NCBI GenBank assembly: GCA_964016985.1
Contig: OZ024821.1
Location: 122,820,035 to 122,884,034 of the forward strand
Source of the DNA: Anodontia alba
Lineage: Eukaryota; Mollusca; Bivalvia; Lucinida; Lucinidae
Length of the DNA: 64,000 nucleotides
Direction: 5' to 3'
The translations under genes were made by a program, and so were the position numbers. Below, piece by piece: positions 1 to 10,833 of the stretch; the first letter of the stretch is position 1, and each line of letters begins with the position of its first letter. A model generated the notes under the pieces. The model was not told the origin of the DNA and ran no database searches. It worked only from the letters and a program-made list of their open reading frames with translations.

Positions 1-640
1 GACTGCACGGATGCGCAGGCTGATCTGGGCATTCGCTATCCGCGCAGTCTGATCACGGCCTTCGCTGTCCGCATATGCCCGAAAAAGTTAGCGCATAGCC
101 CGACCCAAATGATACACAAGGTGGAAAAAGGGCTCATGTCATAAACGAACAGCGAAGGTCCAAATCGGCCTTCCCATCCGTACGGTCTGATCTGGGCATT
201 CTCTGTTGCTTGACATATAATACAGTATCCATTGATTCTCTTAGCGGGCAAAGAGGACCCAGATCAGCCTGCGATACCCGTTTACTGCATAAGGGCTTTT
301 TTCTTGAGTTTCGCATATGAATGATAATGTAAGCGAACAGCGAATGCTGCCGGCACACAGAATCAGCACGCGCGAATGCTTCTTGATGTAAATTTCTGAT
401 AGGACCTTAAACCTAAACAACAAAAACACGTTCACTCCTTCAGTCTCATCTGTCCCGTTCGGTCTTGTCTGATCACCTGTAAACATATATAAGCTTATAT
501 AGACATTTGTACCTGTTTTGTTATGTTAAGTATTTTGTTCTAAATGTCGCTAAAATTATTTAATAAAATAAAATCTCTATGAATTTGTGGTTGCTTACGG
601 ATTGACTTCCATCTTCAGCGGCATCATTTATTTCTATGCA
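1..640. other. No gene seen; GCGCAG/CTGATC repeat fragments
   Basis: Contains GCGCAGGCTGATCTGGGC near the start and related pieces to about 290. From 290 to 640 is AT-rich sequence without recognisable features. Confidence 0.5.
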
Positions 641-647
641 AGTGACA

Positions 648-890
648 AGGCCTAGTTGGCCGAAACTAGCCAGTCTGGCCCAGAAAACTCGACACTTTAG
701 CTGCTTTCAGTTCTGTAAGTGTTCATTGCTCTCAAGGGCCACTTTTTTTAGAATTTATTTACAAAAGATGAGGCCTACTTGGCCGAAACTAGCTAGTCTG
801 GCCAGAAAACTTTGCACTTCAGCTATTTTCAGTTTTGTGTGTGTTCATTGTACTCAAGGATCGTTCCTATAAGAATTTTATTTACAAAGA
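648..890 (+). repeat. Tandem duplication, unit about 121 bp
   Basis: AAGGCCTAGTTGGCCGAAAC and TGAGGCCTACTTGGCCGAAA start the two units; both end near AATTTATTTACAAA. About 80% alike. Confidence 0.75.
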
Positions 891-1019
891 ACCGCTGTTG
901 GAGAAGGAATGCAAAAGAAGTCGCGACAAATTTAGAGGGTTTTTCTGCGTATACCTCAATAGTAATGCAAGCTAATTATGTTGTGTTTATTTTATGTTGT
1001 GTTTTCTGATATGTTTGCT

Positions 1020-1240
1020 TTAACCCATTTATGCCCAACGTCCCATATAATGGACATTGGCAAACAGTGTAGACCCTGATCGGACGCAGCAGAACGCGGA
1101 GTCTGACCAGGGTCTACACTGTTTGCATTAAAATATAGGCATGGAATTCAATAAAACATGGTATTTATAATAACTAACCAGACATCCCTTCTACTTGAAA
1201 TGGGCCCGTCCAAAGAGTTCATTCGGTATAAATGGGTTGA
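1020..1240 (+). mobile_element. TTAA-type MITE, second terminus class
   Basis: Ends TTAACCCATTTATGCCC and TATAAATGGGTTGA (TTAA changed to TTGA on the right). Core hairpin AACAGTGTAGACCCTGATC with its partner at 1104-1128. Confidence 0.7.
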
Positions 1241-1420
1241 CTGATCAAATTTCGTCGAAGGGACGTAAAACTGTTGTGTTTATCTTTATTATAGTATTTA
1301 TGTATACTTATATATTGCTCTATATATATATTTATAGCTGAATCGTGATTTGTAAAGGAAGCTAGGGAGGGCTAAAGGAAACTGAATACACTTTCTGGGG
1401 AGACAACTCTGTCAAAATAT

Positions 1421-1636
1421 ACTACAACCTCTTTATAACACATTTCGTTATAACACGGTTTTGGATATAACATGGTTCAAAGATGGATCCCAGAAATGTA
1501 TAGATTATATTGAAAAATGACATGGTCATTTTTTTAATATAATCTATACATTTTTGTTTGGATATTACACGGTTGTTTAACTAACAAGGTTTATGCTATG
1601 GACCCCAACAATAGTGTTCTACAGAGGTTGTGGTGT
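1421..1636. mobile_element. Small TIR element with a central palindrome
   Basis: TACAACCTCTTTATAACAC at the left and GTGTTCTACAGAGGTTGTGG at the right are inverted. Centre AAATGTATAGATTATATTG with partner AATATAATCTATACATTT. Confidence 0.6.
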
Positions 1637-1659
1637 AGTTGTATCCCTCCTGTTTGCCT

Positions 1660-1960
1660 TTCTGTGCAGCAACCACTTTCTGAAAAGGGGTCTTTTCGAG
1701 TAAACCCCTTTTCGGAAGAGGGCAAAGGGGGTTTTACTCTAAAAGGAAAGAGTTGCTTCCAGGTTTTTTGCCCTTTCTGAAAAGGGCCATGCCGAGCGCG
1801 GTCTACTACACTAACGCGGTTTTCTACCCGAAAAGGAAAGAATTTGCTCCCCCAATGGGAGAAAACTCATTCCTTTTAGAGTAGATAGACTCCTTTTCAG
1901 AAGGTGGTTGAAGTGCAACAAGGGAAACAGGAAGTCACAAAAGTTGTCGTACTTGTAAAA
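1660..1960 (+). repeat. Diverged copy of the AAAAGGAAAGAATTTGC palindrome repeat
   Basis: Contains CTGAAAAGGGGTCTTTTCG and AAAGGAAAGAATTTGCTCCC with a self-complementary partner, as in the cleaner copy at 6349-6600. Confidence 0.5.
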
Positions 1961-2159
1961 ATGGAAAATCTACCAAGTATATACAGTTCTCATAAGGTCT
2001 GTTAAGATGATACTTTAGAATGGATTTTGCATCCCAGCGTATGCTGTGGATTCTCATAAAACTTGCATCGCCAAAGCGATTTAGAAATCCCGCAACGTAC
2101 GTTTTGTAGCTAAAATAAACCAACATTGGAGTCGCGATGGGGAAAATGTACCATCGAAC

Positions 2160-2330
2160 ATTTTCACCAAACAGTCTCAGATCAGCCTGCGCATACGCGC
2201 AGTCTGATCAGTATTTCCTGTCTGGCAAAAGAAAGCATGGAACCTGTCTATCCAAAGAGCGCCCAACGGAGATTGATTTGACTCTGGATGCGCAGGCTGA
2301 TCTGAATCTTTGCTGGCAACGCGTTCAAAG
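2160..2330. repeat. GCGCAG/CTGATC hairpins
   Basis: GATCAGCCTGCGCATACGCG, then CAGTCTGATC forms a near-perfect hairpin at 2178-2209; GATGCGCAGGCTGATCTG follows at 2288. The motif recurs at 1-60, 250, 4510, 4905, 6880, 7620, 9060, 60200 and 63830. Confidence 0.6.
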
Positions 2331-2724
2331 GTACATGGCGAGGCTAGACTGTCCTTTGAAATACGCTCTTTTCATGGAATTATATAGGAGACAGACGCAA
2401 AGCTGGATTTTGTATTGGTAAAATTATAGTTGTATATAAGCTATTTCAGTAGGGTTAGAGTCTTACTTTCTGTGGACACCTCATTAATCCCTTTTTTGTT
2501 AATTTATCTGCTTTACCTAATCTTATGAACTGAAGGTGTGCTTATCAACCATACAGAGTGAAAAATTGAGTATGTGCTGAATTCACGCCTTTTAGCTCGT
2601 CTGTACGACAGTACAGGTAGAGCTATTGCAGTTACCAGGCGTCGGCGTTGTTCTTAAGTTTTTGGTTAAAGTTTTGAAAGGCTATATCTCCTGAAACTCT
2701 GGATGGAAGTAATTCATAGTTGAT

Positions 2725-2795
2725 CTGATTTTAGATCTGGTCTGAAGTTCTATGCTGTACTGTTAGATCTGGTCTGAACTTCTGTGCTGTACCAT
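2725..2795 (+). repeat. Short direct repeat
   Basis: TTAGATCTGGTCTGAAGTTC and TTAGATCTGGTCTGAACTTC, 34 bp apart. Confidence 0.6.
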
Positions 2796-3120
2796 CTCGA
2801 CCCACATAGGTCAAGGTCACGGGCATTTAGTAAACATTTATGTTGAGGTTTTTGGTTTAAGTTTTTACAAGCAAGGCGCGATTCAGGCGAGCTACGCTGC
2901 CCTACAACAGCTCTTACTATTGAGTGTTCTGGTAATATTATAATTAGTACTGTTTCTTCCGTTCTGTGATTTAATTTAATGGTATGTTCCTTGTAGATGA
3001 ACGTACAATGTATGTAGAACAAATATTTCCAGCATGTGTGCCATATGTTAGTTGCGTCGCATAGGCGTAGCGACCGATTACGCATGTGCGTAACATGCGT
3101 AAGAAAAAATATTTACACCA

Positions 3121-3399
3121 CATTACGAAAACATGTCTTTTCAAATATACTGAAAATTTTATCAGCAAAATAATTAAAAATTTGAGATAAAAAATTCTGA
3201 TATTTTTCATATTTCTGCACAAAACATAGATTGTGGTACTCTTTAGAACCGCCTCGACGAGGCGGTTCTAACGAGTACCCACAATCTATGTTTTTGAGCA
3301 GAAATAAGAAAAATAATGTATACTCCTGTAAATACCAGTGTTAATATATAAAAGTGGGTTTTAAGGGAGTCGGAATTATATAGGTATGTTTTCGTGATG
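3121..3399 (+). mobile_element. MITE-A copy 1
   Basis: 279 bp. Termini CATTACGAAAACATG and its inverted partner CATGTTTTCGTGATG style, about 20 bp. Central palindrome 3211-3306 of two ~48-bp arms meeting at CGCCTCG A CGAGGCG. The right side holds a second inverted repeat (CCAGT...GTGGG) around TATATAAAAG. Confidence 0.9.
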
Positions 3400-3429
3400 A
3401 TATCAAAATAAAATATTTTGCTTCTGTAT

Positions 3430-3472
3430 CACAAAAGCTGCTCTTAAAGGAAAGAATTTGCAAATACTTTCC
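3430..3472 (+). repeat. Fragment of the AAAGGAAAGAATTTGC family
   Basis: TTAAAGGAAAGAATTTGC followed by AAATACTTTCCTTTAA, ending at the left end of a piggyBac-like element. Confidence 0.45.
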
Positions 3473-3473
3473 T

Positions 3474-3684
3474 TTAACCCTCGTCCTGCTAAATAAATTA
3501 AGATGCCACGCCAACTTTTAATTTTCAGCCAATCAGATAACTTGATCCGGATTGTTGCTATAAATTCACATACTTATTGGCAAACAGTGCAGATCCAGAT
3601 CAGTTGGCTTCTGAAGCCAACTGATCTGGATCTACGCTGTTTGCAAAGGCAGGGTATATCCGGGTTCAGCAGGACAAGGGTTAA
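3474..3684 (+). mobile_element. piggyBac-like MITE, TTAA flanked
   Basis: TTAA at 3474-3477 and 3681-3684 with termini CCCTCGTCCTGCT and inverted AGCAGGACAAGGG. The core is a palindrome of AACAGTGCAGATCCAGATCA and its complement. Confidence 0.8.
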
Positions 3685-3689
3685 GCGTA

Positions 3690-3960
3690 GCCCCTATTTT
3701 CGAGGCAATTCTGGGCAAAGTTTACAAGACTTTTCCTGGGTGTTTGTAAAAATAATTCCATTCTTGCCACGCAACTGCGCAGTGTTCTGCGGACTGGATA
3801 CACTTGATAGATTTTCTGCCAATTTGTACAAGGGAGACAATTTTGTGACTTCCTGTTTGCTTTCCTTCACAAATTCGACCTGAAAAGGGAATGCAAAAGA
3901 ATTTTGACATTGTTTTCCTTGAAAGTGTACCTTTCCAGCAAGAATGAATAAAACACCTCA
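3690..3960 (+). repeat. Diverged sequence related to the AAAAGGAAAG element family
   Basis: Phrases AAGGGAGACAATTTTGTGAC and CTGAAAAGGGAATGCAAAAG match 6349-6600 in part. Nothing else recognised here. Confidence 0.35.
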
Positions 3961-4011
3961 TGTTATTTAATTTGATATCTAGAGAGGGTCCTATCCATCC
4001 CCCTCTAAATA

Positions 4012-4209
4012 TTAACCCTTGTCCTGCTGAATAAATTAAGATGCTACGCCCACTTCTAATCAGATTACTTGATCCGGATTGTTGCTATTAATTCATATAC
4101 TTGATGGCAAACAGTGCAGATCCAGATCAATTGGCTTCTTCAACTGATCTGGATCTGCACTGTTTGCAAAGGCAGGATATATCCGGGTTGTCAGCAGGAC
4201 AAGGGTTAA
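4012..4209 (+). mobile_element. piggyBac-like MITE, second copy
   Basis: TTAACCCTTGTCCTGCTGAA start and TCAGCAGGACAAGGGTTAA end; same palindrome with a shortened centre. Confidence 0.85.
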
Positions 4210-4589
4210 AGAATGCCATTTGCATTGGAGCTCTTATGAAGGCCGCCATTACTATTCACTCCTGTTCAGGAAACTCTCTTTTGTTCAAACATTTTCGTTT
4301 ATCAGGAGCATTCTCTGTTTTTTGCTCTTCTGTTTTGTATAGCTTTCATCATACGGGTTCTATTCTGCCACGTGATCCTTTCCTTCTAGAATATGCAAAG
4401 CACACCAGGTTGTCACATAGAATGACCAAACACTGACAGTATATGTGTGACTAAAATATCTGAGAAACACGCGAGAACACGTACCTTCTAACATGTGCGT
4501 CCATCGAAGACTCAAAATAACCTGCGCATCGGCGCAGTCTTACCAGTCTTAGTTTTTCGTCTGAAGAAACTTTGTATCCTTAGCTGTCC

Positions 4590-4870
4590 CATTACGAAAA
4601 CATGCCTATTCAAATATACTGAAAATTTTACCACCAAAAAATGAAAATTTTCACCAAAAAAAAAAAATCTGATATTTTTATTTCTGCTCAAAACATAGAT
4701 TGTGGGTACTCGTTAGAACCGCCTCAGCGAGGCGGTTCTAACGAGTACCCACAATCTATGTTTTTGAGCAGAAATAAAAAACAAAATAATGTATACCCCT
4801 GTCAACCCGTTTTACTATATAAAAGTGGGGTTTAAGGGGGTCAAAATTATATAGGTATGTTCTCGTGATG
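4590..4870 (+). mobile_element. MITE-A copy 2
   Basis: Same plan as copy 1; arms almost perfect, with ACGAGTACCCACAATC on the right arm. Internal A-run near 4660. Confidence 0.9.
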
Positions 4871-5975
4871 CAAAATGCGCCTAGTTAAAATTCTTATCAA
4901 ACTGCGCAAATGCGCAGGCTCATCTAAATCATGGCTGGGTGCACATGTCCGAAAGTATGTTACCTGACGTTTTGGCTCATCTCATTAGCGTTTAAGGCTT
5001 AAAGGTTGATACCTGAGCTACTGTTTATATAATATAATCTTACTGTTTGTTGTCTGTAAATATATTTCTAAATAAAATTCAGCTGCCCAGTTTGCAATGA
5101 AATGCTAGAGGACTAGATAATAAAACATTATCGGGGGAAATAGTTTGCCAACTAGGCTACCTAGCTAATTTAAATCAAGGCAGACAATTATATTAGATCA
5201 AGGCAGACAATTATATTATCAGTTACACACTAATTGTAATCTAAAGGCTTTAAAAGCTTTGCGGAGTATTTGAATTTTTATATATTTTTATGATATCAGA
5301 TAAGGAAAACATGCGTGTAAATTCTTCAGAACATTTTTGAGAGCAAAAACTGATTTCTTGAATATCTGGCTATTAGAACATCTCATTAATTTTAAGGAGA
5401 AATTTAAGTATCACAACAATCTGGGAAAGTGAAGCGCCTGTGATTTTTGTTGCAGCCAAAGTGGATCAGGTATCAACCTTCAATTGAGCTGCCTTGCGAA
5501 AAGGTGTCTTCTGGTGATATGCAAACAGCGCACAGGCGGTCTAATCGGGTCCATCGTCGTCTACTCACCAAAGGAATTCATACTATGTACAATTATTGCC
5601 CTTACGCGAGGGTAATATGACGATTATATATAGGGAATATGGCCTGGAAACCTGATAAAATATTACCTTGCACGTGAAATGCCCTTAGCGATGTAACGTC
5701 AGAGGGTAATATTACCTGCAAGGTACAAAAATCACAAGGCCTTGATTAGGAGAAATGCATATTTAGTATTCACCTCCTGATAGCACCCTTTCGTTTTAAG
5801 AAGCAGAAATGTCGACGGATCATATCCAATATGATAAGGATCACATACAATTTGACAAGGATCACATACAATAAGATATGGTTCATATACAATATGATAA
5901 CGACCACAATGCAAAAGATTTTTAAGTTGTGTCTTATTTTAGTTTATACATGTTCATTTCTACAGTAACTAGTTT
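4871..5975. other. No gene seen; short repeats
   Basis: A pair of GATCAAGGCAGACAATTATA repeats near 5195, a hairpin around GCCCTTACGCGAGGGTAAT near 5600, and about four degenerate units of GATCACATACAAT at 5818-5900. Confidence 0.5.
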
Positions 5976-5988
5976 ACCTTCTCTTAGT

Positions 5989-6297
5989 TTAAGCCGGCCT
6001 CGGTGGTTCAGTTGGATGCGCCGTCCGACTGGAGACTAGGAGGTCGCGGGTTCAACCCCCGCCGAGGTCGGCAACATCCTTTCGCGGAGATTGATCATGA
6101 AATATTTTCTACGGTCATTCTCTCTCTTCCGCTGATTCAAGAAGGGCAGTTGTCAGTTTCTGGCGAAAGAATGTGCACAATACTGGTTAACCGCTTAGAG
6201 GACTAAGCCTGCCCAGTAAACGTGTAGTTAGGTAAACTGACCGCGCTCGATATGACCCCATTGGGTTGACTGGGCCGTAAAACCTCAACACAAACAA
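5989..6297 (+). mobile_element. tRNA-derived SINE, full length
   Basis: Head GCCGGCCTCGGTGGTTCAGT near 5993 with box A-like TGGTTCAGTTGG and box B GGTTCAACCCC, then a family body of about 230 bp and an (ACAAA)-type tail. Flanked by 13-bp duplications ACCTTCTCTTAGT (5976-5988 and 6298-6310). Not a tRNA gene: it carries the same body as the other copies and has target duplications. Confidence 0.9.
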
Positions 6298-6348
6298 ACC
6301 TTCTCTTAGTCATATAATATGTACGCAAATAGGGGACTGCCACTGCGT

Positions 6349-6600
6349 TTAAAGGGAATGAATGCACTTTCAATGGAGGCAACTCTTTCAAAATTGTTTC
6401 GGCTCCCTTCCGAACTGGGGTCTATTCTAAAAGGAAAGAATTTACTCCCTTCGGGAGCAAATTCTTTCCTTTTAGAATGGACCCTTTTCAGAAAGGACTT
6501 GTTGTGCATGAAAGCAAACAAGAATCAGAAAAGTTGTCTCCCTTGTGAAAAAGGGCAGAAATTCAACAAAGTTTATCATGTCCCTTTAAAGGAGTTTGAT
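6349..6600 (+). mobile_element. Palindromic element with TTTAAAGGGA termini
   Basis: TTTAAAGGGAATGAATGC at the left, TGTCCCTTTAAA at the right. Inner palindrome 6420-6480: CTAAAAGGAAAGAATTTAC, GGGAGC centre and complement. An open frame through it is a by-product. Confidence 0.6.
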
Positions 6601-6949
6601 GATGCAGAAATCAATGCATATTCAGGCAGCAAAGGTCCAGTAAATGCACGCAGTCTGATCGAAACTTTCTTCTGTTCACCAGAGGGACGTAGAGAAGCTA
6701 AGAAGTAGATCCATGCTGCTGTCTGTATGACGTGCTTCATGTATAGAATGCAAGTTTTATAATTTATTTACTTCTTTTGCTTTTATCAGTGATTTCAGGG
6801 GTGATTATACCTCCTATGCATACATTTTTGCCATACAAGGAGAAAAAAGACATCATGCATACTATTTTTGAAGGCGAAGACTTAGATCAGCCTGCGCATA
6901 ATCTGATCAGTGGCCTTCACATGCGTCAGTGTACTCTACATGTACAATA

Positions 6950-7421
6950 CAGTCGACTCTCGTTATCTCGAACTCGCTTATCTTGAAAAACCGCTATTCT
7001 CGAAGTGAAAATCTTGTCCCTGCCTAAACATATAAATCTAACAAAAGTATTGTGGAAAAGAGAGCAATTTCTCATCTTTTCCACAATACAGTCGACTCTC
7101 GTTATCTCGAATTCCAAGGGACGCTCTGAAATACTTCGAGATATCCGTACTTCGACATATCAGATTGGCAGAATGGAGGAAAAACAAAGTCGATTAACCA
7201 CATTTAACAAATATATGTGTAACTGGACTCTTGAAGTTAGATATATATATTGAAAATATTGTGGAAAAGCGGAGAAATTGCTCCTGAGGAGCAATTTCTC
7301 CTCTTTTCCACAATATTTTTTACTTGTTGTTAGATTTTCATGTTTAGGCAGGGACCAGATTTTCACTTCGAGATAAGCGGTTATTCGAGATAAGCGAGGT
7401 CGAGATAACGAGAGTCAACTG
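6950..7421. mobile_element. Tigger/pogo-like arms, pair B
   Basis: Left end CAGTCGACTCTCGTTATCTC at 6950 and inverted right end GAGATAACGAGAGTCAACTG ending at 7421, each next to TA. The arms share GAAAATCTTGTCCCTGCC-type sequence and an ATTGTGGAAAAG hairpin. Overlaps pair A (7089-7580). Confidence 0.7.
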
Positions 7422-7580
7422 TATTTTCGATACCTCTCTAACTTCAAGAGTCCAATTATATACATAAATTTGTTAAATGTGGTTGTTCGTATTACTTTTT
7501 CCTCAATTCTGATAAGTCGAGGTACGGATATCTCGAAGTGTCTCAGAGTCGTTTGGAATTCGAGATAACGAGAGTTTACT
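7089..7580. mobile_element. Tigger/pogo-like arms, pair A
   Basis: Left end CAGTCGACTCTCGTTATCTC at 7089 and inverted right end GAGATAACGAGAGTTTACT ending at 7580. The arms share CACATTTAACAAAT and GGACTCTTGAAGTTAGA. The right arm of pair B lies between them, so the two pairs interleave. Confidence 0.7.
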
Positions 7581-7688
7581 ATTTCATTATTTTCTGTTTA
7601 AACAATGAATGTTCAATTCAGACTGCAGGAATGCACAAGCTGATCTGGGTTTTCACTATCAACATACCGTATTCACACTAAGTATTCG

Positions 7689-8050
7689 GACATATAGGCC
7701 TGAGCAAAAGTGTAGACCCAGATCAGACGCCATATTCTGCGGCGTCTGCATTACGAAAACGCGCCTATCCAAATATATAGAAAATTTCACCTCAAAAAAC
7801 TGAAATTTTTCGGATAAAAAACTCTGATATTTTTCATATTTCTGCTCAAAACATAGATTGTGGGTACTCGTTAGAACCGCCTCGGGGAGGCGGTTCTAAC
7901 GAGTACCCACAATCTATGTTTTTGAGTAGAAATAAGAAAAATAGTGTATACCCCTGTAAACCCCAGTTTTTACTATATAAAAGTGGGGTTTAAGGGGGTC
8001 AAAATTATATAAGCACGTTTTCGTGATGGATTGGGTCTTCACTATTTGTC
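7689..8050 (+). repeat. AACAGTG-type hairpin split by MITE-A copy 3
   Basis: Left half 7689-7748, right half 8029-8050; serves as the marked target of that insertion. Confidence 0.75.
7749..8028 (+). mobile_element. MITE-A copy 3, nested in another palindrome
   Basis: Inserted in the middle of the GTAGACCCAGATCAGACGCC palindrome. The left half ends GGCGTCTG at 7748; the right half resumes GATTGGGTCTTCAC at 8029. Removing the insert recreates the palindrome with one extra G at most. Confidence 0.9.
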
Positions 8051-9239
8051 ACTCATCCAGTTGTTCTTAGGCACACATACAGGTAGTAACATAGACTTAT
8101 TGAAATTTTAGGCCAAGTTTGGCAAGAAGTGAAGCTGTCCAATCATTTGGGGTAAATATGGTTTGACAGAAGATTTTCATTTGACAGCCCTTTGTATTTT
8201 ATAGGTGTTTGTTCTCTACCATAATACTGTCTCTTTCTTCCAACATTTTATTGCATCTTATTCCCTATACAGTGAAACTTCAATGACTCGAACACTGATA
8301 CCGTGGCTGATCCAAACTGTTTTTTGAGTCCCTAGGAAATTCTTCAGATAGCTCAAGAGAACAAATATTTAAGGTTATTTTAGGACTTATTTCTTACTTT
8401 ATCATGAAAAGGTATGTTGTGTGTGCTCATTTAGAATCACCTCGTTGTTTTCTCTGAACAAAAAACTGCATTACCATGGAAAAGAAATACCAAAATAAAT
8501 GTTCCAAAAAAGGAGATACAAGTCATACAACTGAAGTAAAAATATTTTATAAACTTTTGCATCGTGGCTGCTCAGATTCAACTGATCTGATTTTTAAGAA
8601 ACTCCGAGCGAGCAGAGAAAAAAAATAAAATTTTTGGGCATTTCAAACATTTTTGGACTAAAAAATAGGGATAGTAGGGCATTTCCAGAGAAAAGTGAGG
8701 AAAAGTAGGAGCACAAAAAAGTAGGAAAAAGTAGGGCCCCCTTGAAAGCCTGCTATTGAGTAAACTCGACATCCCTTTATTCTATACAAGATCGAAACAA
8801 CATCCCTAAATTATTCCCATTTGCCTCCTAACCCAGTGCTAAGCTTAATCCTCAGTGGCTAAAACTATATCTAGAACAAATTTCCATGGTCCCAAAGATG
8901 TTCGAGCCATTGATCATTGACTGCATATGCAGAAAAGGGAATAGATACATTTGTAGTGCATTGCGAATTTCTATGTGTATCGTTTCACATTCTGTTAAAA
9001 ATATGAGCCTTAACATGAGAAAACATACCTTCTGACATGCATCCACCAAAGACTCAAATCAGACTGTGTGCCCTGGCATTCTGATCAGTCTTCTGGTCAG
9101 GTTCTGCATGAAGAATTTTTGCATCCAGAATGCGCCCAGTGTAAGTTCTCATCAGACTGATATGCCTGATATGAATCTTTGCTGGGGTCACATGTCCATA
9201 ATATCGTTTTCTGGCAATGCAGCCCATATTCTTCTAAGC
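8051..9239. other. No gene seen
   Basis: AT-rich. Contains GGAAAAAGTAGGGC-type direct repeats near 8690-8740 and a GCGCAG-like fragment near 9050. Confidence 0.45.
8265..8350 (+). repeat. Possible Tc1/pogo-like end fragment
   Basis: TATACAGTGAAACTTCAATG and ACTCGAACAC resemble a terminal inverted repeat; no partner end found. Confidence 0.3.
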
Positions 9240-9516
9240 CATTACAAAAACATGCATATTCAAATACAATGAAAAATTTACAAACAAAAAAGGAAAATTT
9301 TCAGATAAAAAATTCTGATATTTTTCACATATTTGCTCAAAACAGATTGTGGGTACTTGTTAGAATTGCCTCAGTGAGGCAGTTCTAACAAGTACCCACA
9401 ATCTGTTTGTTTTTAGCAAAATAAGAAAAATAATGTTTACCCCTGTAAACCCCAGTTTTACTATATAAAAGTGGGGTTTAAGGGGGTCAACATTATCTAG
9501 GCATGTTTTTGTGATG
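9240..9516 (+). mobile_element. MITE-A copy 4
   Basis: More diverged copy (CATTACAAAAACATG start, TTTTTGTGATG end); the palindrome arms show paired changes (CTTGTTAGAATTGCC with its partner). Confidence 0.85.
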
Positions 9517-10106
9517 ATGAGTAAACAATAGAAATGTTTTCCATGGTGAATTTCTTATTTTGCCATGAAAACATGTTTTCTATGGTGAAATAAGAAAAAC
9601 TCCTATCTAGAAATCCCTGATTGGAGCTGTGCAAGCCATAATATTTCCACTATATAGTGTAGAGAAAAGAAGGAAAATTGGGTTATAAAGAGAATTAAGA
9701 TGTGTTTATGCAGTACAAAAGATAAAAAAAAAAAAAAAAAAAAAAAACAAGAAAAGAAAAAGAAACAAACGGCTTCAAATCAGGTTTAAAAACTGCAAAA
9801 CTGAGCATTTGCCTAATAGTACATACCCCTGCATACCCGTTGCATTATACAGGAGATGAAACACATATAACATACACCCGTAAAGGTAATTTAAAGCAGA
9901 TTCACTCATGTTGGTGGTTATATTGTGTAAATAAGTCTGCGTGATGATGACCCATACCCATATGTTTCACAATAATATATTGTGAAGGGGTAAGGAGGCT
10001 GGGGGAGTCTTAATATTCGGACATCTTAACCTTTTACCATACTTGTCCTTGACCTGGAATAAGTTCTTTTGACTACCTGTCGAAAAGTCTGAAAACCTGC
10101 TTAAGA
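9517..10106. other. No gene seen; poly(A) tract
   Basis: Contains a 24-bp A tract at 9724-9747. Sequence around 9690-9720 (AAGATGTGTTTATGCAGTAC) resembles 62620-62640. Confidence 0.45.
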
Positions 10107-10180
10107 GTGGAAAACAGTGTACACCTTGATCAGATGCTGTATTTTGTGGCATCTGATCTGATTCTACACTGTTTGCCAAG
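10107..10180 (+). repeat. AACAGTG hairpin without element termini
   Basis: GAAAACAGTGTACACCTTG pairs with TCTACACTGTTTGCC. It directly abuts the 39-bp minisatellite. Confidence 0.6.
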
Positions 10181-10336
10181 GCCTGTCTGTCTGAATACTT
10201 TGGGTAAATACTGTAGCAGGCCTGTCTGTCTGAATACTTTGGATAAATACTGTAGCAGGTCTGTCTGTCTGAATACTTTGGGTAAATACTGTAGCAGGCC
10301 TGTCTGCCTGAATACTTTGGGTAAATACTGTAGCTG
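10181..10336 (+). repeat. 39-bp minisatellite, four units
   Basis: Units begin GCCTGTCTGTCTGAATACTT and end ACTGTAGCAG, at 10181, 10220, 10259 and 10298. The unit is a multiple of three, so several frames stay open on both strands; this is not coding evidence. Confidence 0.9.
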
Positions 10337-10369
10337 TATATAAGACAGATCAAGATAAGTATTTTTTTT

Positions 10370-10445
10370 TCTTATTCCTGCACTAAAACATGCATTCCAG
10401 GTACTCATTAGAAGCACCTCGGTACTCATCAGAAGCACCTGGCAA
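10370..10445 (+). repeat. Degenerate hairpin-module fragment
   Basis: TACTCATTAGAAGCACCTCG then TACTCATCAGAAGCACCT as direct repeats, resembling one arm of the MITE-A core. Confidence 0.5.
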
Positions 10446-10644
10446 ACATATTAGTGAGGTTCCAAAGTTGAAAAATTAAACTTTATCTTGCTGGTGATAA
10501 AAAACAGACAACATTTAAAATGTTTTTCTTATTTTTCACAGTAAAAAAACATTTCATTCAGACTGTCTCCAGAAGAAGACAATGTATGAAATGGCAAGTC
10601 TTATTTTCTGTGAAAAATAAGAAAAAAAAAATTACTTATTTCCA

Positions 10645-10833
10645 TCTGTGGAGTTAGCCTGATGAGTGCTTAAGCTTCTATAAGCCAATGCAATTCAAAT
10701 GGGTACCCACAACATACTGCCTTTATAAAGAAAGAGATATAAGTACACTGGCTGTAATCTGAAGACTACCGTATTGCTTTACTGTGCGCTTACAGGGGTA
10801 TGTGTGGTAATTAGAAAGAATCCGGTAAAGTAT
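10645..10833 (-). mobile_element. MITE-B relative, truncated
   Basis: On the minus strand ACCGGATTCTTTCTAATTAC, then TAAGCGCACAGTAAAGC, ending in half of the hairpin (TTGTGGGTACCCATTTGAAT). The other half is missing. Confidence 0.6.

Larger units (their letters stand above)
1960..3120. other. No gene seen
   Basis: Apart from the hairpins and direct repeat listed, nothing recognisable. Open frames at 2137-2421 and 2750-3085 run across repeat motifs and lack coding signs. Confidence 0.45.

Noticed and set aside
3211..3306. CRISPR-like spaced palindromes
   Set aside because: Palindromes are kilobases apart within dispersed elements, there are no regular spacers, and the DNA is eukaryotic.
5993..6071. 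tRNA gene
   Set aside because: Box A and box B are present, but the sequence is the head of a SINE with a shared body, tail and target duplications.
9967..10438. Frames with repeated KYCSRPVCLNTLG and SIYPKYSDRQ peptides
   Set aside because: The 39-bp unit is divisible by three, so several frames on both strands stay open; no other coding sign.
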